DNA of 64,000 nucleotides from Liopterus haemorrhoidalis (taxonomy: Eukaryota > Arthropoda > Insecta > Coleoptera > Dytiscidae). The stretch is from positions 225,796,260 to 225,860,259 of the forward strand of contig OZ020611.1 in assembly GCA_963971575.1 (NCBI GenBank). Direction: 5' to 3'. The translations under genes were made by a program, and so were the position numbers. The notes beneath the pieces were generated by a model. It saw only the letters and a list, made by a program, of their open reading frames with translations. It was not told the DNA's origin and did not search any database. Positions 11,216 through 22,702 of this stretch are shown here, piece by piece (the first letter of the stretch is position 1; each line of letters opens with the position of its first letter).

Positions 11216-11404
11216 TGATTTTTTTAAAATTAATTCACATAACGACATTTGAATTTATTAATTGCATTTTATTTACTTATTTTTTTTTTTAACCAATTAC
11301 CATTTTTTGTGTATTTATGTGTATTCCTCGATTAGTCCGGTTTGAAACAGTTCGGAATATTGACGGAACCGATTACCCGGACTACCCGGCGAGGTATTGC
11401 TGTA

Positions 11405-13780
11405 TTGTAAACAAAACAAGAAGAAAACACATATTTAGAAAAGAAAGTGAAAAATCAGCTTTAAAAACTGTAATTTAAAAAACAATACATTTTATCTTTG
11501 GCAAAATTTTTCATTAAATATTACAAATTGTAGAATAGTTTATTTCAATTGGAATAAAAAGGCTGTTAATCGTTCTTAGTTCATAGTTCACGGACAACAA
11601 TAATAAATTCATATTATAAAATTCTAACAAACACTTGAAAATATCTAATGCCATATTTATCTCGTTTGGTAGTCTCGCCTACATTTATTAAATGCGCTGA
11701 CAAGTGCAGCCGAATCTAAGCAAATTTAGGCGAGAATGGCTTAATATTGTAATCCCTGATGTGGCCTTACACCAGATGACACTGTACCAGCTAATACAGT
11801 GCCATCTAACTCTCTACCAGTGGTTTTCGGTTATATTTTATTAAAATCGGTTCAGGTAAAATGAAATCCATGTTTTTGGTTTATATTTAACTCATTTTCT
11901 TGAAATTTTCAACGAAAACAATATATTTTCCTCAGTGGAAACTTGGTACACCATTAATTTTCAAACTGAAATCCGTGGTTGAAGGGCTAAGGGTCCGTGG
12001 GTCTGCTACCACCTCAATGTTCAAAAATAAATTCTAATGACATTTAAATATTTAAATTTAAGTTATATGACCAAATTGGTATATGAATAAATCCTCCATA
12101 TTTAAAAATTGCATTTATTGCATTGATTAAGAATATGTACTTAACGTAGATATTTATGATTTCCTAAATAGCCACCAGCATTTTAAATGAAATACTTAGG
12201 ACTAAATGCTCGTAAACTTGTCCATTTAAAAATTCGTCACACAACCTATTGTCTTCTAATTTATCTATTCCCATTCTTTGGTAACCACTGTTTTAAAAGG
12301 GTGAAGGGGTATTAACTGTTTCACGTGTTTGCCACCAGGTGATGATAACATCTATCGGGCGTGTACAGAACCAATTTATAAAACTGTCGGCAAGGAGATC
12401 TGGAATACGTTGAGCCCGTTGTCTTCATAACTTAACTGATTTCAAGGGAATGGGAAGAATCCTCTGGGCCATTTAGATGAAGAATAGGATCACACAGGGA
12501 AGGTTTAGAGTGTTTATTTGTTTTATAACCAGCGGCAAAATGCGGTAACTTGCGGTCACTAATCGAAAGGGAAATGAACACCTGGATTTTTTTGCAGCGA
12601 GAGATTATTTTGATTACGGTTTTATGTACACGGTGCAGATCGTATTGTTGATTTAGTTACATATTTGAAGCGGCAGATGTAGTAATGTTAAATGCATTTT
12701 ATAAAATTAATTAAGAACCGCAACAGCATTTGGCCGGCGCCGTATGTCCACTGTTCGTGATGCTCCTATTAAGAAAATTAGCTACATATTTGCAACATAT
12801 ATGTAGAAATCTAGCTGCTGTGGTCAGTTATGTGCTGTGGTCAGCACAATCATGATCAATTTTGGCTTTACAACGCTTTCTCGGTCTAGTTATTTCAATG
12901 ATTCTTCTTTAACGATTGTCTGTTCCGTTCTTAGCAATTGTTTTCCACTATTTAACTTTAAATTATATTAGTTCTGGCTCCAATTGATCCAAATATGTCG
13001 TTTTTGTCTTCCAATAGTGCCTGCTGCAAGATTATTATCAGTATTAACCTCTCGGGTTATATTCAAATCTTTATCACTTGGATACAACTCAAAATTGTAT
13101 TAGCATCGCCATTTATCAGGCTGACACATTTTCTGTATACATGGTGCCCGTTTTTTAGCCTAACCATTGAGATCTCGTGAACCGTAAGAGATACGAAATC
13201 GGTTAAATTATACAAAGTTGGCCACTTAGTGATGAATTTGGTTTTCCGGAAAAGTGCACAGGTCACTAGATTTTGGTCGATTTACTTTTTGGCTTATAAC
13301 TTTTTTGTTTGAGTCTATATAAATTTCTAACTTAAACATTTTTACTAAGACTTCACAGTCCTCAAAATTGTCTTTAAATGCATTAAATCGACATTTTCGT
13401 TCACTTTCCAATGATATAATACACACCTAAATTAAAATGGAAATCACTCGAAAACTAGTAAATTGGTAATACTATCTTTATAATATTTGAACATACTTGT
13501 CGTCTACTGGACGTTCTGAGAAGGAGACTGGCAATTTTTTTTAACAATTCGTACTTCAGCCAGCGATCTATCGAAAAATAATCACATCAAAAACAAATAA
13601 ATAACACTGCACTACTATGACTTAACTGATTTACTGTCTAATTTATAAGAGATTCCTATTACATGAAACGTCACAACATTCATTATCTATTATTTGGCAA
13701 ATTTTAAGGAATTTGTACTGCATTAATAATGCCGATCTTAAATAATGCCGGTCGCAAACACGTAATTTTACCGCGTTTGT
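11405..13780. other. Long non-coding stretch
   Basis: About 2.4 kb of AT-rich sequence. Open frames near 12995-13426 overlap on both strands and show no family motif or codon pattern. I see no paired repeat ends. Confidence 0.45.
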
Positions 13781-13789
13781 GCGAATAGC

Positions 13790-14480
13790 TTACGCACTTT
13801 ATTTCGAAGTTAAAATTGGAAACCAAGACAAAAAATGGGCCCCTCATATATGTTGTAAGACTTGAGGAAGGTTGTTAACAGGTTGGTTGAAAGACACAAA
13901 TCGTAAAATGCGCTTTGGAAATACCAATGGTTTGGAGAAAACCAACGGACCATAGCACGGATTGCTATTTTTGCCTCACTAATATAACAGATATTGGACC
14001 AAAGTCTAAACTACATTGTACCAGCTTTATGACCCGTTGAACATCATAATGAACTTCCTGTCCTGAAACGACCAGAATCTTGGACTTTAGATGAAGAAGA
14101 ATCCGCTGATTCTTCAAATGGTAATGAATTTGTAAAAGAAATCGAAACTAATCCTTTATTAACGTACCAAAATGTTCAACAGACCGCATCTGATATCACA
14201 GGTTGAACTTAATGACTTAGTTCGATACTTAAATCTATCAAAAGATATCGTGAATGAAGTACTTGATTACTACAAAGAAATGCGATTTAGGATGTCTTTA
14301 AAAATTCACTTTCTGGACTCTCATCTAGATTTCTTCCCAGAAGGTCTGGGTGCAGTAAATAATGAACATGGGGAACGATTCCAATAAGACATTTCCGCTA
14401 TGGAAAAGCGATATCAAGGTAAATGGAGCCCAAATTTGCTTGCTGAAGTAGGACATTAATTAGGGATGCTTCAGAAACGA
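13790..14480 (+). pseudogene. Remnant of a repetitive arthropod protein family of unknown function
   Basis: In three frames one can read YALYFEVKIGNQDKKWAPHI, EIPMVWRKPTDHSTDCYFC, NELPVLKRPESWTLDEEESA, QVELNDLVRYLNLSKD, then MSLKIHFLDSHLDFFPEGLG followed by AVNNEHGERFQ, DISAMEKRYQGKW. I recognise this string of blocks as a protein family found in many copies across arthropod and cnidarian assemblies, normally annotated only as uncharacterised. The CYFC and following segments suggest metal binding, but this is inference. At least three frameshifts or stops make the copy non-functional. I cannot name the mobile-element class that carries it. Confidence 0.6.
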
Positions 14481-15560
14481 AATATCGACGTAGAAGATCA
14501 TAAACAACATTTTGAGGGAAATTAAAATTAATAATAATACGTCTATCGCTATATTTCGTTAGAAACCAACAATACCTCAGAGCATAAATATGATGGGTGA
14601 TAGAAAAAATCTAAGGTTATTTTCGGCTTTAAGGTCAAAATTTACGTGGGATTCCCAATGTTTTGTCCATGTCACAAAAAAATAAGTTGGTTTTTGATTA
14701 CCAGTGTAATTAATTTAAAATTTTCGTAACCCAAACTTGAAAATATTTTAGTTGAACCTAAATCTGAACCCAACCTGAATATAAATAAATTCAGCTCCAG
14801 GTTCCTAATTTTCAGGTCATTGTAGTAAAATTTTTTGTCAAGAAATGTTCTATGTATAAAAATTTACACTTCAAATCAATTATTTTTTATTATTCTGTAT
14901 TCTTTCCCTTTCTTCTTTCACACAAGAAAAATCTGATGACCGTAACAAAACAAAAGTCGATATTTTCCCTTAATTACTCCCTTTTCTATCGACCTACTTT
15001 TAAAAACCCTACAAATCTCTCTATTAACGTGTCTAGCATCCTTCCCTTGTGCCCTAAAAGTCACAGCTGCTATATCTCAATTCAGAAACCCCCTGAGCCC
15101 AATCCTGTAAGAAGTGGGGTTCGCGTATCAACACAGCGGACCAACTCGGTGGCTGAATGCCTTGGAAAGCAGATAACTCTTCTCCAGAGCCAACTCGATT
15201 AATGGCTCGATGAGTTTGGATCGCTTTTGTTTTTGTTAGGTTATGTTCACGATATCTTTAGTTTTTTTTTTGTACGGTGAGTAACGTTGGAATCTTGCTA
15301 CAGGGTATGTTGGATTGTTGCGTAGTACAGTTGTAAGTGTGTAATTTATGTTGTAAATCAGACTTTCGTTTTTTACTTGGAATATATAAACGGTGTAGAA
15401 GATCGTTTTATCATTTTAACCCAAGATATAAGAAGGAAATGGTGATTATTTTACTATTATTACAACGATATGAAAATAAAACAACTACTCATTTAAATAT
15501 ATGTTTGTTTTCGTTTCAAATTATATTTCATTTATCATTTAAAGATATGTGAAGTGTGAA
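14481..15560. other. Non-coding stretch
   Basis: An open frame at 14852-15202 has a slightly GC-richer 3' half (15060-15200) but no recognisable domain. Nothing else stands out. Confidence 0.4.
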
Positions 15561-15563
15561 GTA

Positions 15564-16957
15564 GGGGAGATGTGGGGAAGGTGGCACAATTGGTACAGTG
15601 GAACATTTAAAATATCTTTGAAATATAGAATATTTTCATGTCTGTTTGGGTATATATAGGCCCCTCTGATACTAAGAAATTATACTATCCACATTTTGAG
15701 TCTATAAATTTAAGTCCCGCCATCTATGATGAAAATGTTGATTTGAGGTAGGCAAACTAAAGTTTTTCGTAACGAGAAATTTTTTATTAGAACGAGACAC
15801 AACTAAATTAGTAAGAAATTTTGTATTACATGTTGTAAATTGGTCATTTGTCTACAGTGTAAAGCAATTACTAATGTTCTAAACTATATCATTTATTATA
15901 TTTGATAACATGTTCGTGAAAATACGGTTAGGTTAACAGTGGCACACGTGTTATGTGGATACAGTGGTACAGTGAGCCACTGTACCCACGTACGTGGGTA
16001 CGAGTTAGAAGAATAATTCCAAGCTGCTCAAAATAAAAAAAATCAGAAAATTAAAAGATATTCTTCTAAGTTCAGACACATCTGATACTGATGTCAATAT
16101 TGATGAGAATTCAAACTCAGATGATAATGTTGACTCTGAATGTGATACAGATTCGACACGTAAACAAGGATATTAAAGTAAGGCAATATGCCTTAACATT
16201 TGAAGGATACGGAAAGAATAAAATGAAGAGCCACTCTATAGGGGAAATCATAGAAATAACGACTGACGATATTGTTGTAACATATCTCCGACGGCTGACT
16301 CTACTCTTTAAATTTATTAAAACAAATGATAATTACACATTTAAAAAATCAGAGCTGATAAAAGTTTTACCATCACCTGCTTCGTCTGGTAGCACAAAAC
16401 ACCGTTTAGACGTTCTGATTTTTACAGTAAATTTAATGAAATATAATTAACATTAAAATAAAAACTATCAAAACTTACTGCTTCCAAGGAACTTACCAAA
16501 CTTTATTTTTTTATATTAATAATAAATTTATATTTATATATTTATATACATTATTTAATTACTTAGTAGTTTGTTCCAAAAAATTTGTTTTTTTTTTCAA
16601 TATTATAAATTTTTCAGTACCTTTCAGATGATTTATTTTTAAAGACATTGAATTGAAGTTTCAGTAAATTTATTAATACATATACAGATTCTTTAGATAC
16701 CTATTATATTTACTGTTCCACTGTATCCCTAATGCTGTTTCACTGTACCCTCACGTATAGGTACAGTGGCACAATTGCAGAGGTCAACAAATATATTAAT
16801 TATAAATAGCACGTGATAAGGACATTAATTTTTAACAGGTTATTTAAACAACGACATTATAAGTATTAAGTGGCGAAATGATTTATTTAAAAAATTCAAA
16901 ATTGAAGATGTTATGTACAGAAAACCAAAATGTGTGCCACCGTCCCCACATCTCCCC
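15564..16957 (+). mobile_element. pogo-like DNA transposon with 25-bp TIRs
   Basis: The left end ggggagatgtggggaaggtg and the right end (minus strand ggggagatgtggggacggtg) match over about 25 bp with one mismatch, and TA flanks both (15562-15563, 16958-16959). Subterminal motifs such as ggtacagtgg and ccactgtaccc recur on both sides. The interior keeps only the C-terminal transposase region, so about 1 kb of coding sequence is missing. Confidence 0.8.
16020..16450 (+). pseudogene. pogo/Tigger-type transposase C-terminal domain
   Basis: An acidic linker (SSDTSDTDVNIDENSNSDDN) shifts frame into VRQYALTFEGYGKNKMKSH, IGEIIEITTDDIVVTYLRRL, FKFIKTNDNYTFKKSELIKV and LPSPASSGSTKHRLDVLIFT ending in VNLMKYN. 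This is the small C-terminal domain of many insect pogo-like transposases (pattern YVLVxFxGKxxxKxYVGxIxEI...YLRRS...VxxLPxPxxxGGTxR...F.VDLxxYxV). One frameshift separates linker from domain. The DDE core and CENP-B-like DNA-binding domain are absent. Confidence 0.65.
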
Positions 16958-17053
16958 TATCACACATTGCGTATCGTAACATCAAACTGATTGTTGGCTT
17001 TGAGTATCTTGACTAGTATGAAAAACAAAAAACATTTTTATTTTTAGGAGATA

Positions 17054-17873
17054 TCAGGTCGTCAAGGATGAAATTTGTAGTTAATAATATTGCCAACTTT
17101 AACAGCTTATTATTTGACATTGGCTTAATATTTTACCGTTCTTTTGTTTTTTGTTGGATAGTTGGATAGACACATTGTATGCTCTAAAAAACATCAAAAA
17201 CTTTTCTGAAATATTAATTTTGTTGAAAATGGAACGATCGGAAACTCGCACTGTTATGAAGTATGAATTCTTACGTGGGACTACGGCATCGCAGACCGCG
17301 CGTAACATAATAGTCTATTTGGCTCTAGTGTTACTACGCAGCAATAATATCAAATTGGTTCGCCAAATTTCGTACAGGTAACTTAAAAGCCAAACAAACA
17401 AAAAAACTGGTTCATCGATCACAGCAGAAATATACTGCAACCAACTGGACGAAATGATAGAAAAACTTAAAGGAAAACGGCCTAGTTTCAACAGATCGAC
17501 TCCTATCTTATTGCATGACAACGCTAGACCACACACTGCACAAATGACTGTGGCAAAACTACAGGAATTGGAGTTGGAACTTCTTCATCATCCTCCATAC
17601 TCACCAGACATAGCCCCCACTGACTACCACTTCTTCCGCAGTTTGGACAACTTTTTAATAGGAAAACAGTTCAATTCCAGCAATGCTGTAAAATTGGCCT
17701 TTCAGGAATTCATTGACTCTCGCCCGCCAGGGTTTTATACCAACCTGCCGCTTAAATAACAAAAGTGTATAGACCATATGGTTGCATACTTTGATGAATA
17801 AAATAATTCCTTATATTTGTAAGTTATCAACCAACTTTGCCTTTTTTTACAAATTTCATCCTTGACGACCTAA
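17054..17873 (+). mobile_element. mariner element, internally deleted
   Basis: Ends tcaggtcgtcaaggatgaaa and (minus strand) ttaggtcgtcaaggatgaaa match over about 26 bp, with TA at 17052-17053 and 17874-17875. The 820-bp length is about 450 bp short of a normal mariner because the middle of the gene is deleted. Confidence 0.9.
17229..17785 (+). pseudogene. mariner transposase, N- and C-terminal parts only
   Basis: The N-terminus MERSETRTVMKYEFLRGTTA is followed after a deletion by EIYCNQLDEMIEKLKGKRPS, then LLHDNARPHTAQMTVAKLQE and HHPPYSPDIAPTDYHFFRSL. The second and third catalytic aspartates of the D34D triad are therefore visible (HDN and PTDY), while the first and the helix-turn-helix region are deleted. 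A frameshift follows RPPGFYTN, after which LPLK.QKCID resumes. Non-functional. Confidence 0.85.
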
Positions 17874-17879
17874 TATATC

Positions 17880-18216
17880 AATTTTGACATTTTTAAATAG
17901 AACTCTTAAGGCCGGTTTTTGAAAGTTTAGTTAACTTACAATTGTATATATATTATTTTTTTGAACGACACAAAAAAAAAACGATATTTTTCGAAAAAAC
18001 AATATGGTCAAAAATTCCTTTTGAACTATTCCGGTTCCTTATAATGTACAATCAATGTATCAACTGAGATTTTCAGATCCTATATTTTTTCTATACGTAG
18101 GTCAAAGAGATGTATAAGCATGCCAAATTTCAACTTTTTATGTTCAGCCCCTTGGTTACATTTTCACATGAGTGACGTTAGAATAATTTTTTGTGGTCAT
18201 ATTTACAAAACCCTAA
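17880..18216 (-). repeat. CTGT-family fragment lacking its microsatellite
   Basis: Contains the family blocks gtcaaaaattcc...aactattccggttcc, gtcaaagagatgtataagca and the terminal tggtcatatttacaaaaccc. On the minus strand this is the 5' end of the dispersed family. The (CTGT)n tract has been lost. Confidence 0.7.
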
Positions 18217-18337
18217 AAATTGATGAGTCCTGATTTAATACTAACGAAATTTATGAAATTATTATTTCAAAATATAATAAGCTTTTTTGATAACTTGAAC
18301 TCTTATTTATTATTTTTTTATATTTATTTCTTGGAAG

Positions 18338-18589
18338 CAGGCGCGCACCCATGGGAGCTCACAACGTGTTTTTGTCAAAATATACACGACGAGACCCCCC
18401 CCCAGGAACTCTAAACACATGTAGTTGTTACGTGTTTTGGTCAAAACGTAAGTGAGGACTTTTTTTTTGTCATCTCTTGTATCTTCGAAGTGAGGACCTT
18501 TTTTTAAGGTTATCACTTGTATTGTATTTTAGAAATTTTTATTTCATATTCTGAGCCCCGCCCAAGAAAAATTCAAGGGTGTGCGCCTG
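18338..18589. mobile_element. hAT-type MITE
   Basis: caggcgcgcaccc at the left and its inverted partner gggtgtgcgcctg at the right form 13-bp TIRs with one mismatch. The flanking octamers cttggaag (18330-18337) and catgtaag (18590-18597) match at six of eight positions, as expected of an old 8-bp duplication. The interior carries degraded aagtgaggacc...T-run units like those in the MITE at 9401-9763. Confidence 0.7.
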
Positions 18590-18646
18590 CATGTAAGTAT
18601 AAAGTGTAAAATGAATACGCTAAATAATAATAAAATACTCTTAATA

Positions 18647-19955
18647 CAAGGTGTCTCAAAAGAAATTTTATATTTATTTAGCTTACTGCGTGAACGCAAC
18701 GTATCCGAGGGGCGCGGGGGTTATGTCAATCGGTAGCCTGGCTCTTGGGAATTCAGTCGCTATGGAGCGTTTCTCGGGAGCAGACCGCGCGTTATGCGTG
18801 CGAGAGTTTTACAAAAACGGTGATTCGGCAACTGTAGCGCGTAGAAAATTCTGCAGTATTCGAGGTTTTCGCCACTTAAATGATGCGCCAAGCATTCCTT
18901 TTATTCGACATTGGGTTAAAAAGTTTGAAGAGACTGATACAACGCTGGATAAATCAAAATCCGGGCGACCTAGGTCATGAAGAACGGTAGAAAACGTGGA
19001 GAATGTTAATCAGTCTGTTCGTGACGACCCGAACCTTTCATTCGGAAGCGCGCAAGTGCTTTTAATGTGCATAGATCATCATTACATCGCATTATGCACA
19101 AAGACCTAAAGCTGCACCCCTACAAAATTCAATTAGTGCAAGAATTAAAGCCCCAAGATGCCAGTCAGAGGCTTAATTTCGTAAATCAGGTGATTGAGCG
19201 ATTTTCAACGTTTACCAACATTTTGTTTTCGGATGAAGCTCATTTTCATCTTAATGGCCACGTAAATAAGCAGAACTGCCGCTACTGGAGTGCAACGAAT
19301 CCGAAACGCAAACATCAGAAACCCCTACATTCGCCTAAAGTGACCGTATGGGCTGCGATGTCGGCGCGAGGAATTATCGGCCCTTACTTTTTTGAAGACG
19401 AAAGGGGGCGTGCAGTTACAGTGAATTCAGAGCGTTATGTGGAGATGTTAGACAACTTCTTGGTACCTGAACTGCAAAACTTTCCTGGCTATAACCAAAG
19501 AACATGGTTCCAACAGGACGGAGCAACTTCACACACGTCCAATATGTCTCTGCCACGTGTTCGTGAAATTTTCTCAGGCAAATTGATCTCCCGGAGAGGT
19601 GACATAAATTGGCCTCCACGCAGTCCAGATTTAACCCCTATGGACTTTTTCCTATGGGGTTATCTTAAATCTAAAGTTTACGCCAATAAACCGACTTCAC
19701 TGGCGCATTTGAAAGAAAATATCCGTCACGAAATGGCAGCCATCCCTGAGTCCACCTGCCGAGACGTCATAAGTAATTTTACTGTTCGATTAAATGAGTG
19801 CCGAGAACGCGAGGGTCTACATTTAGACGATATTATTTTTAAGAAATAAATCCCCAAAAAGTGTATTTTAATAATTAATAAACATTTTTTCTATATACGG
19901 CTTACTTTTTTTTTAATCGATCCACTAAATATAAAATTTCTTTTGAGACACCTTG
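18647..19955 (+). mobile_element. rosa-like (D41D) Tc1/mariner-superfamily element, almost intact
   Basis: Ends caaggtgtctcaaaagaaat and (minus strand) caaggtgtctcaaaagaaat are identical over at least 20 bp, with TA at 18645-18646 and 19956-19957. The 1,309-bp length is normal for one intact transposase gene plus short TIRs. The clean ends suggest a relatively young insertion. Confidence 0.93.
18762..19849 (+). pseudogene. rosa-like transposase with two lesions
   Basis: Starting at MERFSGADRALCVREFYKNG the gene encodes a helix-turn-helix region, a GRPRS linker, then NVHRSSLHRIMHKDL, a first catalytic block FSDEAHFHLNG, WFQQDGATSHT and WPPRSPDLTPMDFFLWGYLK. Counting from the Asp of QQDG to the Asp of PMDF gives 41 intervening residues, i.e. 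a D41D spacing, which is the rosa-type arrangement. Two changes inactivate it: a TGA at 18978-18980 right after GRPRS and a one-base deletion near 19041 in the NLSIRKR segment. The reconstructed length would be about 362 residues. The assignment to rosa rests on the spacing alone. Confidence 0.85.
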
Positions 19956-20030
19956 TATTTATAAATGAACAAACAAAAAATGATTTTGAAATTATTGGTG
20001 CCAAGTCAAATATTTCCATTAATTTGACTA

Positions 20031-20078
20031 CGCCGTACCTTTGATCCCGGGATGCCGTCCCTTTGAGGTACGGCGCAT
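20031..20078. repeat. GC-rich hairpin
   Basis: cgccgtacctttgat pairs with the inverted cctttgaggtacggcg around a central tcccggga. It may be the core of an old MITE. It stands out because the surroundings are very AT-rich. Confidence 0.6.
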
Positions 20079-20770
20079 TGCTTTATTTTCAAAATCTTGC
20101 TTATTTCGATAATTTATTTGATAATTATTAACCAATACAAAATCGTGGATACTTTATCCTATTTAAAAAGAATTTCAAAAGAATTTTTTGTATGATTTGT
20201 GGTTGCATGACAAGGAATTTTTGATAATGGGGCACAATTTTAGCAACATTAAGAGTCGCTGGAGGGCTGATGCAGTCCGATCATAATTATAGAGTATCTT
20301 TTCAAAATTTATTATCTCAAATTGGTTCAGAATTGGCTAATAATATATTCTAATCACATACTAAATGAAAATTTTGTTATTTTCATCTGAAACAGGATAC
20401 TATTTTTTTAAATTTGGTTTCCTTTATTCCATTTTTTATTTGTTTTTCTTGGAAATTTGGTATTTCGAAACCTATTGAATTGATTTTTTTGATAGATTAT
20501 GATTCCTAGTAATAATTGGAATAAAAACAATTTGATTCTAGGGTAGTTAGAAATAATAGTTATTTAAGTATCTAAGGAGTAAACCCGAGTATGCCCGAGA
20601 CTACCGAAGGGAGCCTAGGGTATTTTCATTTGAGGGAATAATGCACTTTATTCCCGAGATGCATACAAAACTTTTCTCACGCTGATCAGTTACAATTTAT
20701 TTAATCAATTTGAAATTACCCAGCAAACGTTTTTATACGGGCCAGTACTGGTAAAGCACATACTCCCCGG

Positions 20771-20999
20771 CATTGAAAGTAATGGGCCAGTGCTGGCATT
20801 TCGTACTGGGCCAGTACCCCGGTGTCCCCGTGGCCGTTATTGGCCCATTGATGTATCAGTTGCCGGCCCAGCAACGGTAAAGTGCATTGAAAGTAATGGG
20901 CCAGTGCTGGCATTTTGCACTGGGCCAGTACCCCGGTGTCCCCGTGACCGTTAGCTGGCCCATTGATGTATCAATTGCTGGCCCAGCAACGGTAAAGTG
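20771..20999. repeat. Tandem duplication, 114/115-bp unit, two copies
   Basis: Unit 1 (20771-20884) and unit 2 (20885-20999) both begin cattgaaagtaatgggccag and end caacggtaaagtg. They differ at about ten positions. Each is rich in tgggcca/ggccca motifs and far more GC-rich than the flanks. Confidence 0.9.
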
Positions 21000-21145
21000 C
21001 AAAATAATCGAATTAATTGCAAGATTTATTTCTGACGGACCAGTGCATATATTATACCCACTCTCTAGTGTTTCACATGTAACATATGTGTACTTACCCA
21101 GTATTAAAATAAATTAATGGTTAGGTGCAAAATAAATACTCATTT

Positions 21146-21311
21146 GGCCATTTTCACCATCGTTGAAAAAATTTATTTAACAAATAAAGTTGACAATATC
21201 GCATCGGTTTTAAACTATTAATGAAGAAATTAACATTGCTGTCAATAGAATGATGCGATATTGTTAACTTAAATTGTTAAATAAATTTATTCAACGATGG
21301 TAATACTGGCC
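21146..21311. repeat. Long inverted repeat, arms about 61 bp
   Basis: Left arm starts ggccattttcaccatcgttg and ends caatatcgcatcg. The right arm is its near-perfect reverse complement ending caacgatggtaatactggcc. The loop is about 44 bases. It could be a nested MITE whose target duplication is no longer visible. Confidence 0.85.
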
Positions 21312-22519
21312 GATTGTAAATTGTATTAACAGTTATAATTTATTTATTTATTTATAAATATTAAATAAATATAATTTCAGGAATAACAGGAATAAGTTTA
21401 TTTAATTTATTAATTTAATGAAGAATTTTAAGAAAATGGTTTTCCGCCATTTCGGCCAAAAAATTGCATCCTAAAGATAAGTGGTGACAAATAACTTTTT
21501 GGCTTGTATTATCTACCACATCTTTTCCCCCTGACTTGAAGAGTGCCAACCGAAAGAAATCATACTTGTTAAAATAAATTCAATAATCAAATTTTATAAG
21601 CATTAATGCTATAATCACTTTTGTAAGAACAAACTAGATCTGGTTATTTTGGTGATTTTTATGGTGTATTACTGACTTTTAGAAACTTGGTTATATTGTA
21701 AAAAAAGTCTTACAGTTTTGGATTAAGTTTGTATTATTTTAGGTTAGTATTATATTTACAAAATATTTAAGATGTTACTATTCAAAATAAAATATGACAA
21801 AATATATTTTTTAAATGACATATTTATAATCTTGTAACAGATTTATTAATAATTGAAAATTTTGTTACATGAAAAAAACTATGATTTAACTAAACTAAAA
21901 ATTAAACAATTTAACATGAAACAGTTTGTGTAAACTACGTCCTTAAATCTAACAAAACACATACAAATCACAATAAAAATCTGTATAATGTTCACAAAAC
22001 AATAACTATTTAAATACACATCTTGATAAACTGTCCACCACACGTATCAACTTGTACTGGCCCTCGAAGGCCACGAGGTTAGGGCGTTTTATGACTAAGA
22101 ACAATCAGACTTTTCAAATTATTACATTCAAAAAAAGTTTAGTTTTAAGTAAAAAGTATGAGTGAAGAAGAGACGATAGCTGTGTAAAATAAGGAGTGCT
22201 TATAAAATGCTGGTAAAGTACTTCGTATAGGCGGAATGCGAAATACAAATGTGAAGTACATTATTAATACTGGCGTTGCACTTACTTTTGGTGCCAGTAA
22301 TTTACCAGCAGTAAAAGCAGTTTGCCGGCATTCGGCCGTTAGTTGAATGTTTGCTGAGTAGATTTTATATAATTTTCAAACAGAAATCAATAGTCCTAGG
22401 TTATTGTTAAGTTGCTACGGAGACAGCTTGTTTATATTATGAAATAGTTATTTAAACATTAAGGGAGGAAAGTAATATTTACCAGTCGAGGACGTTTTAG
22501 TGCCCGAGCGACAGCGAGG

Positions 22520-22565
22520 GCTAGCAATAGAGTCCGCAACAGAGTCCGCAATAGAGTCCGAGAAT
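22520..22565. repeat. Short tandem agagtccgcaa units
   Basis: Three consecutive degenerate copies: tagagtccgcaa, cagagtccgcaa, tagagtccgaga. No associated gene. Confidence 0.7.
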
Positions 22566-22702
22566 TGTTTATAATATTTTTTCTACTCTCAAAGTTATTT
22601 TTAATTACATATATATTTTTTTGGATTAATTTATTTTAGATATTTGAATAAAATATCAGTATTTCTGTGCCCGGTTGCTCTGGTTTTCATCAAACAAAGC
22701 AT

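Larger units (their letters stand above)
8870..11402 (+). mobile_element. Tigger/pogo-like DNA transposon, degraded and invaded
   Basis: The left end cagcaataccgggcatagac and the right end (minus strand cagcaatacctcgccgggta) form TIRs that start CAG and are flanked by TA at 8868-8869 and 11403-11404, as in Tc1/mariner/pogo insertions. Both subterminal regions carry tccggtttgaaa. The 2.5-kb interior contains the transposase C-terminus at 10190-10620 on the plus strand, plus a hAT fragment, a hAT MITE and a CTGT-type repeat. The N-terminal DNA-binding part and DDE core are gone or unreadable. Confidence 0.75.
20719..22358. mobile_element. Non-autonomous DNA transposon with TA duplication and internal repeats
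   Basis: Ends cccagcaaacgttt and (minus strand) ctcagcaaacattc form short TIRs, flanked by TA at 20717-20718 and 22359-22360. The interior contains a 114-bp tandem duplication rich in ggcca motifs (20771-20999), a 61-bp-arm hairpin (21146-21311) and, near the right end, further gccggcatt..ccagta motifs in opposite orientation. No transposase is visible. The superfamily is undetermined. Confidence 0.6.

Noticed and set aside
14852..15202. 116-codon open frame
   Set aside because: Hydrophobic, AT-driven first half and no family similarity that I can recognise.
20771..20999. Tandem repeats as a CRISPR array
   Set aside because: Only two adjacent 114-bp units without unique spacers, in eukaryotic DNA.
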